Assembly (NCBI GenBank): GCA_030065735.1
Contig: JASJDD010000013.1
Coordinates: forward strand, 1 to 44,066
Length of the DNA stretch: 44,066 nucleotides
Reading direction: 5' to 3'
Source of the DNA: Crocosphaera sp.
Lineage (GTDB): Bacteria; Cyanobacteriota; Cyanobacteriia; Cyanobacteriales; Microcystaceae
Of the stretch, positions 15,981 to 23,740 are shown piece by piece. A program made the translations under genes and the position numbers. Numbering within the stretch: position 1 is the stretch's first letter; each line of letters starts with the position of its first letter. The notes under the pieces are model-generated. The model saw only the letters and a program-made list of their open reading frames with translations, had not been told where the DNA came from and searched no databases.

Positions 15981-16154
15981 ATGCCCCTAGAAATTCGAGA
16001 ACTACTGATTAAAACCTCCATTAGTAACGAGAGTGACGAACAAAAAGCGTCTCCCTCTGCAGTCCAAGATGGGTCTAGTAACGCTACCGATGCCATTGTC
16101 GCTGCCTGTCTGGAGCAAGTTTTAGCCATTTTAAAAGAAAAACAAGAGCGATAA
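15981..16154 (+). CDS. DUF5908 small protein (Afp6/Pvc6-like), 57 aa
   Basis: A short gene of 58 codons starting at ATG 15981 with AGGAGA about ten bases upstream. The protein begins MPLEIRELLIKTSIS, the hallmark start of DUF5908 proteins found between Afp5 and Afp7 in eCIS clusters, then has a Ser/Asp-rich linker and a terminal helix (IVAACLEQVLAILKEK). It ends 1 nt before the next gene. Role in the particle is unknown; it is short enough to be skipped by automatic gene calling. Confidence 0.88.
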   Translation: MPLEIRELLIKTSISNESDEQKASPSAVQDGSSNATDAIVAACLEQVLAILKEKQER

Positions 16155-16155
16155 C

Positions 16156-16899
16156 ATGGATACTGGCGAAGTTACTAAAGTACAAATTCTCGCCTATGAG
16201 GATAAACGTTACGAGAAATTGCTGGGAACCTTTGACTTACCCATTAATCCCGAACAATTTTCCCAAGCCTTTAAAGTAGAGTACGATCTGCAACAGGCCA
16301 AAGGCTCACAGAGTAACGATCCTAAGTTTAAGTTTACCCAACCCGAAGAACTGAAACTGGATTTTACCTTCGATGGAACCGGGGTTATTCCCATGAGTAA
16401 CCAAACCCCTTCCCCTGATGAACCCCGTCAGTTTTATAAAGACGTTGTGGCACAAGTCCAAGAGTTCTTGGATCTGGTCTATGTGATGAATCCCAAAACC
16501 CATAAACCCAATTTTTTGCGTTTATTATGGGGAAATTTCTCCTTTGGAACAAAAAATGGCTTTGATTGCATTTTGAAGGATTTGCAGATCAACTATACCC
16601 TATTCGCCAAAGACGGAAAACCCCTACGGGCTAAGATTAGTGCCACCTTTGTCAACTATATCGAGCAGGTTCGTCGCGTTCGGGAAGAAGGGAAAAATTC
16701 CCCCGATGTCACCCATATCCATCGAGTCGAAGCCGGAGATCGTCTCCCCGATGTTGTTTACGATATCTACGGTGATCCTTCCTATTATCTACAAGTGGCT
16801 AAAGTCAATGAACTGGTTAACTTTCGGCGGTTACGAACCAATAGGAATTTAACATTTCCCCCCATTCAGGAAACAGGGTTCACTTCTAATACTGGGTAG
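16156..16899 (+). CDS. CIS baseplate/tube-connector protein with LysM domain (Afp7/Pvc7)
   Basis: A 247-aa protein. The N-terminal part (KVQILAYEDKRY, FDLPINPEQFSQAF, LKLDFTFDGTGVIP) is the family core that joins inner tube, hub and sheath at the baseplate. The C-terminal 50 residues are a LysM-like module (VTHIHRVEAGDRLPDVVYDI, then YLQVAKVNELVNFRRL and NLTFPPI), as in phage gp53/gpX-type connectors, where LysM acts as a protein interface rather than a peptidoglycan binder. It starts 1 nt after the DUF5908 gene, suggesting translational coupling. Confidence 0.92.
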   Translation: MDTGEVTKVQILAYEDKRYEKLLGTFDLPINPEQFSQAFKVEYDLQQAKGSQSNDPKFKFTQPEELKLDFTFDGTGVIPMSNQTPSPDEPRQFYKDVVAQVQEFLDLVYVMNPKTHKPNFLRLLWGNFSFGTKNGFDCILKDLQINYTLFAKDGKPLRAKISATFVNYIEQVRRVREEGKNSPDVTHIHRVEAGDRLPDVVYDIYGDPSYYLQVAKVNELVNFRRLRTNRNLTFPPIQETGFTSNTG

Positions 16900-16942
16900 A
16901 GAGGGGAGTGTGGGAAGTAGTTGAAAAAATAGATGATCTTTT

Positions 16943-17106
16943 CCTCCTCTGCATCCTCTGCATCCCCTGCTCCCTCTGCATCCCCTGCTCCCTCTGCATC
17001 CTCTGCATCCCCTGCTCCCTCTGCATCCCCTGCTCCCTCTGCATCCTCTGCTCCCTCTGCATCCTCTGCATCCCCTGCTCCCTCTGCATCCTCTGCATCC
17101 CCTGCT
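16943..17106. repeat. C-rich 9-bp tandem repeats in the Afp7-Afp8 gap
   Basis: About 18 nonamers alternating between CTGCATCCT/CTGCATCCC and CTGCTCCCT fill the gap between the LysM protein and the spike gene. The transcript would be C-rich and nearly G-free. Frames across the repeat in either direction are simple-sequence shadows (PSAPSA, MQREQG) and not genes. A similar block fills the gap after the spike gene. Confidence 0.95.
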
Positions 17107-17134
17107 TCATCTCAACTATCCAGGTACTAATAAT

Positions 17135-18907
17135 ATGAGCGATCGCACCATTCCCGTTGAATCCACTTATGATGCTCCGACCTATAAACTACGTTCAGAG
17201 GGTCAGGACATCACCTTTACCTACGATCTGCTCTCGTTAATGGTGGACTGGGTAATTAACCGAGTGCCGACAGCACGAGTGGTTCTGCGGGATGGTTCGG
17301 CTTCTGAGGAAAACTTTACCGCCAGCGAAGGCAATGACTTAATTCCTGGAAAACGCTTAGAAATTGCCCTAGGCTACGATAGTAAAGATCAACCTATCTT
17401 TAACGGCATCATTGTCAAACAATGTCTCAAAGTTGGGGCTGACGGCAATTCTGTCTTAACCCTCTATTGTAAAGATGCCAGCATCAAACTAACCATCGGT
17501 CGCCATAGTCGCTATTTCCTCAACAGTAGCGACAGTGAAGCCATGGAAACCATTATCGGGCAATACAGCGATCTTTCCCCAGAGATCGCCAGTACATCCA
17601 TTGAACATCCCGAAATTGTTCAATATTACGCCACCGACTGGGATTTTCTCCTCTCACGAGTGGAAATGAATAGTCAAATTTTATTAGCCGACAATGGAAC
17701 CGTAATCACCAAACTCCCTACCACCTCTGGCGATCCCCTCCTCACTTTAACCTACGGGGCGAACTTGCTAGAGATGGAACTAGAAATGGATGCGAGAACC
17801 CAATATCAGGCAGTCAAGGCCAAAGCCTGGAATTATGCCGATCAAGCCCTGATTGAAGCCGACGGAGCAGAACCAACTATCAACGATCAGGGGAATCTTT
17901 CGGGACAAACCCTAGGGGAAGTGATCGGGTTATCAGAATGGGAATTGCATCACGGAGGATTAGTGGAAACCCCAGAACTTCAAGCTTGGGCCGATGCTCA
18001 ATTACTCAAAAGTCGCCTAGCCAAAATTCAAGGACATATCAAAACCAAAGGCTACGCCGAAGCCAAACCCGATACCTTAATCGAACTGACTGGCGTAGGG
18101 CAGCGTTTTAACGGGTTGGCCTATGTTTCTGGTATTCGCCATGAGATTCGGGGAGGTTCCTGGGATACCCATTGGCAGTTAGGATTTAATCCCCAATGGT
18201 TTTATCAAGAAGCAGAGGTCATGGAATGTCCCGCCTCCGGCTTATTACCAGGGGTCAGAGGGTTACAAATTGGCGTAGTCGTACAGTTACAAGATGACCC
18301 CAATGGAGAAGATCGTATTTTGGTCAGGGTTCCTATCATCGACGATCAAGCCGAAGGAACTTGGGCGAGAATAGCCACCCTCGATGCTGGAAACGAAAGG
18401 GGTTCCTTCTTTCGACCAGAGATCGGCGATGAGGTGGTTCTCGGTTTTCTCAACGACGATCCCCGTGATGCCATCGTCCTAGGAATGGTCAATAGTAGCA
18501 GTAAACCAGCCCCCCTAACCGCCCAGGATGATAACCACGAAAAAGGCTTTGTTACCCGTTCCCAGCTAAAAATTATCTTTGATGACGACAAAAAAGAAAT
18601 TGTCATCGAAACCCCCGAAGGTAACCAGATCATCCTATCGGAAGAGGGGAAAGGGATTACCCTCAAAGATCAAAACGACAATACCCTCACCCTCAACGAT
18701 AGTGGCATCACCATGAACAGTCCTCAAGACATCGTCTTAGAAGCAACTGGGAGTCTTACCCTCAAAGCCAGTCAGGACCTCACCATTGAAGGACTGAACG
18801 TTAGTTCTAAAGCCAACGCTCAATTTAAAGCCGAAGGCAGTGCCGGGGCTGAACTCTCCACCGATGCGATCGCTGTCCTTAAAGGGTCCCTCGTCAAAAT
18901 CAATTAA
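17135..18907 (+). CDS. CIS spike protein, VgrG-like (Afp8/Pvc8)
   Basis: A 590-aa central spike. Residues about 1-350 are the gp27-like hub domain (YKLRSEGQDITFTYDLLS, ALGYDSKDQPIFNGIIVKQ, LSEWELHHGG). Residues about 370-470 are the gp5-type OB-fold (GVVVQLQDDPNGEDRILVRV, FFRPEIGDEVVLGFLNDDPR, VLGMVNSSSKPAP), followed by a triple-stranded beta-helix with QIILSEEGKGITLKDQNDN and repeating short strands to the end. No extra C-terminal effector domain is present. The ATG sits right after a HIP1-like GAGCGATCGC, immediately past the nonamer repeats. Confidence 0.95.
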   Translation: MSDRTIPVESTYDAPTYKLRSEGQDITFTYDLLSLMVDWVINRVPTARVVLRDGSASEENFTASEGNDLIPGKRLEIALGYDSKDQPIFNGIIVKQCLKVGADGNSVLTLYCKDASIKLTIGRHSRYFLNSSDSEAMETIIGQYSDLSPEIASTSIEHPEIVQYYATDWDFLLSRVEMNSQILLADNGTVITKLPTTSGDPLLTLTYGANLLEMELEMDARTQYQAVKAKAWNYADQALIEADGAEPTINDQGNLSGQTLGEVIGLSEWELHHGGLVETPELQAWADAQLLKSRLAKIQGHIKTKGYAEAKPDTLIELTGVGQRFNGLAYVSGIRHEIRGGSWDTHWQLGFNPQWFYQEAEVMECPASGLLPGVRGLQIGVVVQLQDDPNGEDRILVRVPIIDDQAEGTWARIATLDAGNERGSFFRPEIGDEVVLGFLNDDPRDAIVLGMVNSSSKPAPLTAQDDNHEKGFVTRSQLKIIFDDDKKEIVIETPEGNQIILSEEGKGITLKDQNDNTLTLNDSGITMNSPQDIVLEATGSLTLKASQDLTIEGLNVSSKANAQFKAEGSAGAELSTDAIAVLKGSLVKIN

Positions 18908-18918
18908 CCTAAAATCTT

Positions 18919-19101
18919 GCCCTGCTCCCTCTGCCCCCTCTGCTCCCTCTGCCCCCTCTGCCCCCTCTGTCCCCTCTGCCCCCTCTGCTCCCTCTGCCCC
19001 CTCTGCCCCCTCTGCTCCCTCTGCCCCCTCTGCTCCCTCTGCCCCCTCTGCCCCCTCTGCCCCCTCTGCCCCCTCTGCCCCCTCTGCCCCCTCTGCCTCC
19101 C
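18919..19101. repeat. C-rich 9-bp tandem repeats in the spike-PAAR gap
   Basis: About twenty nonamers of CTGCCCCCT and CTGCTCCCT run between the spike stop and the PAAR gene. Conceptual frames give PSAPSAPSA forward and GAEGAEGAE in reverse, which I treat as shadows. It is the same repeat family as the block before the spike gene, so the spike gene is framed by two copies. Confidence 0.95.
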
Positions 19102-19141
19102 TACTTAACTGTAACCTAAGATACTCACACCAGAACTCACC

Positions 19142-19444
19142 ATGAGCCAACCTGCCGCCAGAATTAACGATCTCCACGTCTGCCCTATGCAAACCCCAGG
19201 AACCCCTCCCATTCCCCATGTGGGCGGTCCAATTGTCGGTCCTGGGGTGCCGACAGTTCTCATTGCAGGACAACCGGCCGCCGTCTTAGGAGATACTTGC
19301 ATTTGTACCGGTCCACCCGACTCCATTATTAGCGGTTCTGGCACCGTCTTAATTAGTAACAAACCCGCCGCCCGTTTGGGAGACAGTACCGCCCACGGAG
19401 GGACCATTACCCTAGGCGCACCCACCGTTTTAATTGGAGGGTAA
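19142..19444 (+). CDS. PAAR-domain spike tip protein (Afp10/Pvc10)
   Basis: A 100-aa PAAR protein that forms the metal-bound sharp tip on the spike. It begins SQPAARINDLHVCP, with the PAAR tetrad and candidate zinc ligands His12, Cys14 and His26, a Cys53-x-Cys55 pair in GDTCICTGPPD and a late GDSTAHGG His. The repeating PTVLIAGQPAA / GTVLISNKPAARLGD pattern is the family's beta-arch repeat. It consists of the PAAR cone alone with no fused toxin. The gp25 gene starts 7 nt after its stop. Confidence 0.95.
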   Translation: MSQPAARINDLHVCPMQTPGTPPIPHVGGPIVGPGVPTVLIAGQPAAVLGDTCICTGPPDSIISGSGTVLISNKPAARLGDSTAHGGTITLGAPTVLIGG

Positions 19445-19451
19445 AGTAACA

Positions 19452-19868
19452 ATGGACAACAATAATACGGCCTATCTCGGCACCGGTTGGGGGTTTCCTC
19501 CCACCTTTGATCAAAGAAGTGGCACCGTTGATCTCGTCAGTGCCGAAGTAGATATCCAACAAAGCTTAACCATTCTTTTATCCACCAGTTTAGGGGAACG
19601 GGTGCTACAGCCGACTTACGGTTGTAACCTACGGGATAGCCTGTTTGAAGCCTTGAGTCCCAATGTGGCCAGCCATCTCAAAGAGCAGGTTCGCACCGCT
19701 ATTTTGTACCATGAACCCCGTATTCGTCTCAACCAGATTGATCTCAATTTGGATGAGCAGCAGCAAGGGATTGCTCTGATTACGGTTGACTACACCATCC
19801 TCAGCACGAACTCACGGTTTAGTTTAGTCTATCCTTTCTATCTCCAAGAAGGGGCAGGGGGGATTTGA
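19452..19868 (+). CDS. CIS baseplate wedge protein, gp25/GPW family (Afp9/Pvc9)
   Basis: A 138-aa lysozyme-like gp25 wedge protein. Motifs include YLGTGWGFPPTFD, IQQSLTILLSTSLGERVLQPTYGCNLRDSLF split over two strands, and the E-P-R motif in HEPRIRL, which anchors the first sheath ring. I chose the ATG at 19452, which has GGAGG about eleven bases upstream; a TTG at 19434 would add six residues and overlap the PAAR gene. The order Afp8-Afp10-Afp9 differs from Afp itself. Confidence 0.93.
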   Translation: MDNNNTAYLGTGWGFPPTFDQRSGTVDLVSAEVDIQQSLTILLSTSLGERVLQPTYGCNLRDSLFEALSPNVASHLKEQVRTAILYHEPRIRLNQIDLNLDEQQQGIALITVDYTILSTNSRFSLVYPFYLQEGAGGI

Positions 19869-19961
19869 TGGAGTGTGGGGAGATCAAGGCAAATGAAGAA
19901 TTTAGAATTTAGAATGCAGAATTTGATTGTTTCTTAATTATTCCAAAACCTAGGCAGTGTA

Positions 19962-22900
19962 ATGAATTGTTGCGACACGACTAATCCTTTAATCCGCGAT
20001 GGCGTGAGTCAATCTCAAAGACCACTTACTGCCCTTTGGCCCGACACAGTGAAAGTGGATGAGACGGACCTTGCCGATTTTCTGGTGTTTGCTTACCGCT
20101 TAAGTCAACAGATTATCTACTATCCAGCTACGGGAGAAGCGACCGATAATCAACCCCAAGGGAACTGGCAAAACTTCTTTGCTAAAAGTGTATCTGTGCA
20201 ACTGGCTTTGATTAGCAAAATTCCCTATCAGTCGGTACGCCGTTGTTATCAACAGCAATTAATAACTTTTTTAGACAATCCTATCCCGCCCCATTTAGCC
20301 CCTATTTTGTTAAATGCGATCGCTATTTTTCAAGACATTCAGCAATGGTATGGGGGGTTAAGGGTTTATCCTCCCTTCTCTTCTCTCATTAAGGGGTTAG
20401 TTAGAAGCAACTTAGAACAACCCTTGCTCCGTCTTTGGGGGTTTGACCAGTTTTATCACCTCGCAACCGAGAAGCGTCTAAGCTCAAATGCCTTCTATGA
20501 AGGGTTTTTAAGGACGTTTAACCTACCACTACCAGAAAACCCTGAACTTCTTCTGACAACCCCAGAAGCGCAGAATGACTTAGATGAGCTATTTTCCCCC
20601 CTGTTACAAAATTATCGCTATCTCATTAAACAGGCCCCCACTCATCTCCTGGATAGTCTTAACAGTCGTCGGGATCATCCCCCCCATTTAGCCCTTTATC
20701 TGGGGTTTTGGGCGGTTCTTAAACCGGCACAGGATGACCTCAATCGTATCACTCAACGGCATTTGGACTTCTTCTATCGTGATGTATTGGGCTTTCCTGA
20801 AAAACCGATTGAACCGGATCAGGCGCATTTAATTTTTGAACTGGCTAAGTCACAACAACCAGATTATTTAGTTGAAAAAGGAACAACATTTAAAGCCGGA
20901 AAAGATGATCTAGGGGTTGAGTTGATTTATCAACTGGATGACGATCTTATTCTTCATAAAGCGCAGGTTACAAGTTTAAAAGGACTGTTTTTAGATTTAG
21001 GTAAAAATTTCGAGAATCAACCTGTTAATCTTTTAGGACTTTATAGTTCTCCTATTCCTAACTCCCTCGATGGTAAAGGCACAGAATTTCCTAAAGATCA
21101 GAAAGTTAAAGCTTGGCTACCTTTTGGAGATAATAGTCGTTCACTGGTGAATTTGGGAATAGCGATCGCTTCTCCTTTACTATTATTAGCTGAGGGAAAT
21201 CGAACTATTATTCTTGAGTTAAATCTTCAGCAACAACTCCCAAGAGGACTCTCCGGCGAGGAAGAAATAAAAGCCCTTAAATCAGTATTTTTAAGGTTTA
21301 TGAACGATAGTGAAATCCAATTGGAGCAACTTTTTCAGATTAGGTTGAGTGGGTCTAAAAATTGGATTAATGGCTCTATTTTATCGGTAGCTAAAATAGG
21401 GGACAATGGTTTAACTATTACAGTTGAGGTCGGCCAAGATCAACCCGAAATTGTTCCCTATGAAGACAGTTTATCTCCTCCGAGTTTACCTCAGTTAAAT
21501 ACCCCTGTTTTATTATTAGAAACGAATCCTAATTACAGTCATAATAGTGAGAAACTCAGTCCCTATCATTTTCTGAGATTTTTAATTATAACCGAATTGA
21601 AATTAACCGTTAATGTTACTGGCATACGTAATGTAGTTGTTCAAAACGATCAGACTATTTTAGATGGAACAAAACCGTTTGAACCGTTTGGATTTCAACC
21701 GAAAATTGGTTCCAATTTTTATATTGGGAGTCCAGAAGTGTTTCAGAAACCTTTAACTGAATTAGAGATTAAAATTAAGTTAGAAGAAAAGCAACCAACT
21801 TGGACAGAATTGTATGCTGCTTATGGAGTCAAGTCCTCTTTTAATCCAGGTCAAATTAAAATAGAAGCATTAATAAAAAAAGAGTGGAAAACATTAGAAA
21901 TAGAACCCAATGAATTCAATATTTTCAATTCACCAATTTTGCTTAATCAATCACAATTAACCAATTTAAAACTTGATCAAACAATAGATAATTCCCTACA
22001 AATAGATGAAACATTTACCCCACAAACCCAAAACGGATTTATTCGATTACAACTGATAGGAGATAGTTTTTTACACGATCAATATACAACGGTTTTAGCT
22101 CGACAGGTACTAGCAACAGCTACTACAGAAATTATTACTAATAAAAAAGCACTACCACCGGAGGTTAGAGAAAATATTGATCTTCCTCAACGGAAAGCCG
22201 TTCAAGGCGCTTATTATAAAATAAAAAACAATGACGCATATCAAGCCACCACCTATTATATAGAACCGAACGCCGAACCCCTAACCGCCAACGAACCTTA
22301 TACCCCTGTTATTACAGAACTATCTCTAGATTATAAAGCTGAAACCCAATATATACCCACAACCGACAATAACAATAATTCTGATATTCAACTGCTGCAT
22401 CTCCATCCCTTCGACGGTTTTAACCCTATAAGCAACCATGATCCCCTTTATCTCTTACCCACCTTTCAGGACGAAGGAAACTTATATATTGGTATTGAAA
22501 ACTTAAACCCTTCAACCAGCTTACCCCTACTCATTCAAGTAGCCGAAGAAACCGCCAACACCGAACTCAAAGAAGCGACAGTCAACTGGTTCTATCTCTC
22601 TGATAATACCTGGCAACCCTTTGAAAAGCATCAAATTGTCAGAGATGACACCAACGGACTAATTACTTCGGGTATTGTGCTTTTGGCCATTCCCCCCACT
22701 ATCAGCAAAGACAATACCATACTCGATCCGAACCTCTATTGGATTAAAATCGCCGTCAAAGAACGAAGTCGAGCCATTTGTAATATTATTGATATTCATA
22801 CCCAAGCTGGTCTTGTGACCTTCAAAGACCAAAACAACGATCCCAACCATTTAAGCAAACCCCTAGCAGCAGGAGCGATCGCCAAACCCGTTACCCCTGA

Positions 22901-23732
22901 TTCGGCACTAAAAAAAGTCCAACAGCCCTATGATTCGTTTGGAGGACAGGCAAAAGAAAGTCCTCGACATTATTATCGACGGATTAGCGAATATTTACGT
23001 CATAAAGGCAGAGCAGTCACCATTTTTGATTATGAGCGTCTGGTACTCGAACGCTATCCCCAAATTTATAAAGTTCGCTGTATCAATCATAGTCGTACTT
23101 ATCAATCCACGTCTCCCCAAGAAGAAGATGAGTTAACCCTACAAGAGTTTGTGCCAGGTTCCATCACCCTAGCAGTGGTTCCCGATCTCTCCCAACGCAA
23201 CACCACCAACGATCTCCAACCCAAAGTTAACATCAACCTCCTGCAAGAAATTAAACAATATGTAAATCAACTGAGTTCCGACTGGGTGGATATTCACGTA
23301 GTCAACCCTCGCTATGAAGCCATTAATGTCGAGTTTCGCGTCCAGTTTACATCCCCCCAAGACAGTAACTTTGAGTATTACGCACGGGAGTTACAACGGG
23401 GGATTATCCAATTTCTCTCCCCCTGGTTAGTCAACGAGGCGGCCGATATTCAATTTGGGGGGAAAGTGTATCGGTCTTCGATCCTCAACTTTGTCGAAGA
23501 ACAGTCCTATGTCGATTATGTCATCAACTTCCAAATGCACCAGGGAAACAACCGTAACCTCAAGGAAGTAAGTGCTTCATCAGCGCGCTCAATTTTGGTA
23601 TCTGTCCCCTTTTCCGAGGATACTAGCAACCCCAACCGACATATCATTCAACCCATTACCACCCATACCGTTAATCAGCCGATTGAGACGGGTTTGGGTT
23701 ACCACCCCCTCAATGAACTGACTTTGGAGTAA
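19962..23732 (+). CDS. Baseplate wedge protein, baseplate-J/gp6-like (Afp11/Pvc11)
   Basis: A large 1256-aa baseplate protein. The first 300 residues form a helical domain (ADFLVFAYRLSQQIIYYP, LDFFYRDVLGFPEKP), the usual start of eCIS Afp11-like proteins. The middle is beta-rich (300-950). The conserved C-terminal wedge region appears near residues 985-1180, with SPRHYYRRISEYLRHKGRAV, FDYERLVLERYPQIYKV, PGSITLAVVPDL and YVNQLSSDWVDIHVVNPRYE. It is 93 nt downstream of gp25, with a short AT-rich gap containing AGAATTTAGAAT repeats. The length is within the range for eCIS wedge proteins. Confident family, specific contacts unknown. Confidence 0.88.
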   Translation: MNCCDTTNPLIRDGVSQSQRPLTALWPDTVKVDETDLADFLVFAYRLSQQIIYYPATGEATDNQPQGNWQNFFAKSVSVQLALISKIPYQSVRRCYQQQLITFLDNPIPPHLAPILLNAIAIFQDIQQWYGGLRVYPPFSSLIKGLVRSNLEQPLLRLWGFDQFYHLATEKRLSSNAFYEGFLRTFNLPLPENPELLLTTPEAQNDLDELFSPLLQNYRYLIKQAPTHLLDSLNSRRDHPPHLALYLGFWAVLKPAQDDLNRITQRHLDFFYRDVLGFPEKPIEPDQAHLIFELAKSQQPDYLVEKGTTFKAGKDDLGVELIYQLDDDLILHKAQVTSLKGLFLDLGKNFENQPVNLLGLYSSPIPNSLDGKGTEFPKDQKVKAWLPFGDNSRSLVNLGIAIASPLLLLAEGNRTIILELNLQQQLPRGLSGEEEIKALKSVFLRFMNDSEIQLEQLFQIRLSGSKNWINGSILSVAKIGDNGLTITVEVGQDQPEIVPYEDSLSPPSLPQLNTPVLLLETNPNYSHNSEKLSPYHFLRFLIITELKLTVNVTGIRNVVVQNDQTILDGTKPFEPFGFQPKIGSNFYIGSPEVFQKPLTELEIKIKLEEKQPTWTELYAAYGVKSSFNPGQIKIEALIKKEWKTLEIEPNEFNIFNSPILLNQSQLTNLKLDQTIDNSLQIDETFTPQTQNGFIRLQLIGDSFLHDQYTTVLARQVLATATTEIITNKKALPPEVRENIDLPQRKAVQGAYYKIKNNDAYQATTYYIEPNAEPLTANEPYTPVITELSLDYKAETQYIPTTDNNNNSDIQLLHLHPFDGFNPISNHDPLYLLPTFQDEGNLYIGIENLNPSTSLPLLIQVAEETANTELKEATVNWFYLSDNTWQPFEKHQIVRDDTNGLITSGIVLLAIPPTISKDNTILDPNLYWIKIAVKERSRAICNIIDIHTQAGLVTFKDQNNDPNHLSKPLAAGAIAKPVTPDSALKKVQQPYDSFGGQAKESPRHYYRRISEYLRHKGRAVTIFDYERLVLERYPQIYKVRCINHSRTYQSTSPQEEDELTLQEFVPGSITLAVVPDLSQRNTTNDLQPKVNINLLQEIKQYVNQLSSDWVDIHVVNPRYEAINVEFRVQFTSPQDSNFEYYARELQRGIIQFLSPWLVNEAADIQFGGKVYRSSILNFVEEQSYVDYVINFQMHQGNNRNLKEVSASSARSILVSVPFSEDTSNPNRHIIQPITTHTVNQPIETGLGYHPLNELTLE

Positions 23733-23740
23733 TTACCCCT

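Noticed and set aside
16943-17106. CRISPR-like regular repeat array
   Set aside because: Repeats are directly adjacent 9-mers with no spacers.
16908-17138. Open frames rich in Ser/Ala/Pro or Cys/Ile/Leu across the nonamer repeats, and their reverse (MQREQG repeats)
   Set aside because: They come from the simple 9-bp repeat, which is open in several frames at once; they lack start signals and any domain.
18737-19273. Reverse-strand frame with GAEGAE repeats and forward PSAPSA frames
   Set aside because: They overlap the end of the spike gene and the PAAR gene antisense and owe their length to the nonamer repeat.
17135-19444. Type VI secretion system from VgrG plus PAAR
   Set aside because: No TssB/C pair, TssJ/L/M membrane complex or ClpV; the single sheath and gp19-like tube follow eCIS order.
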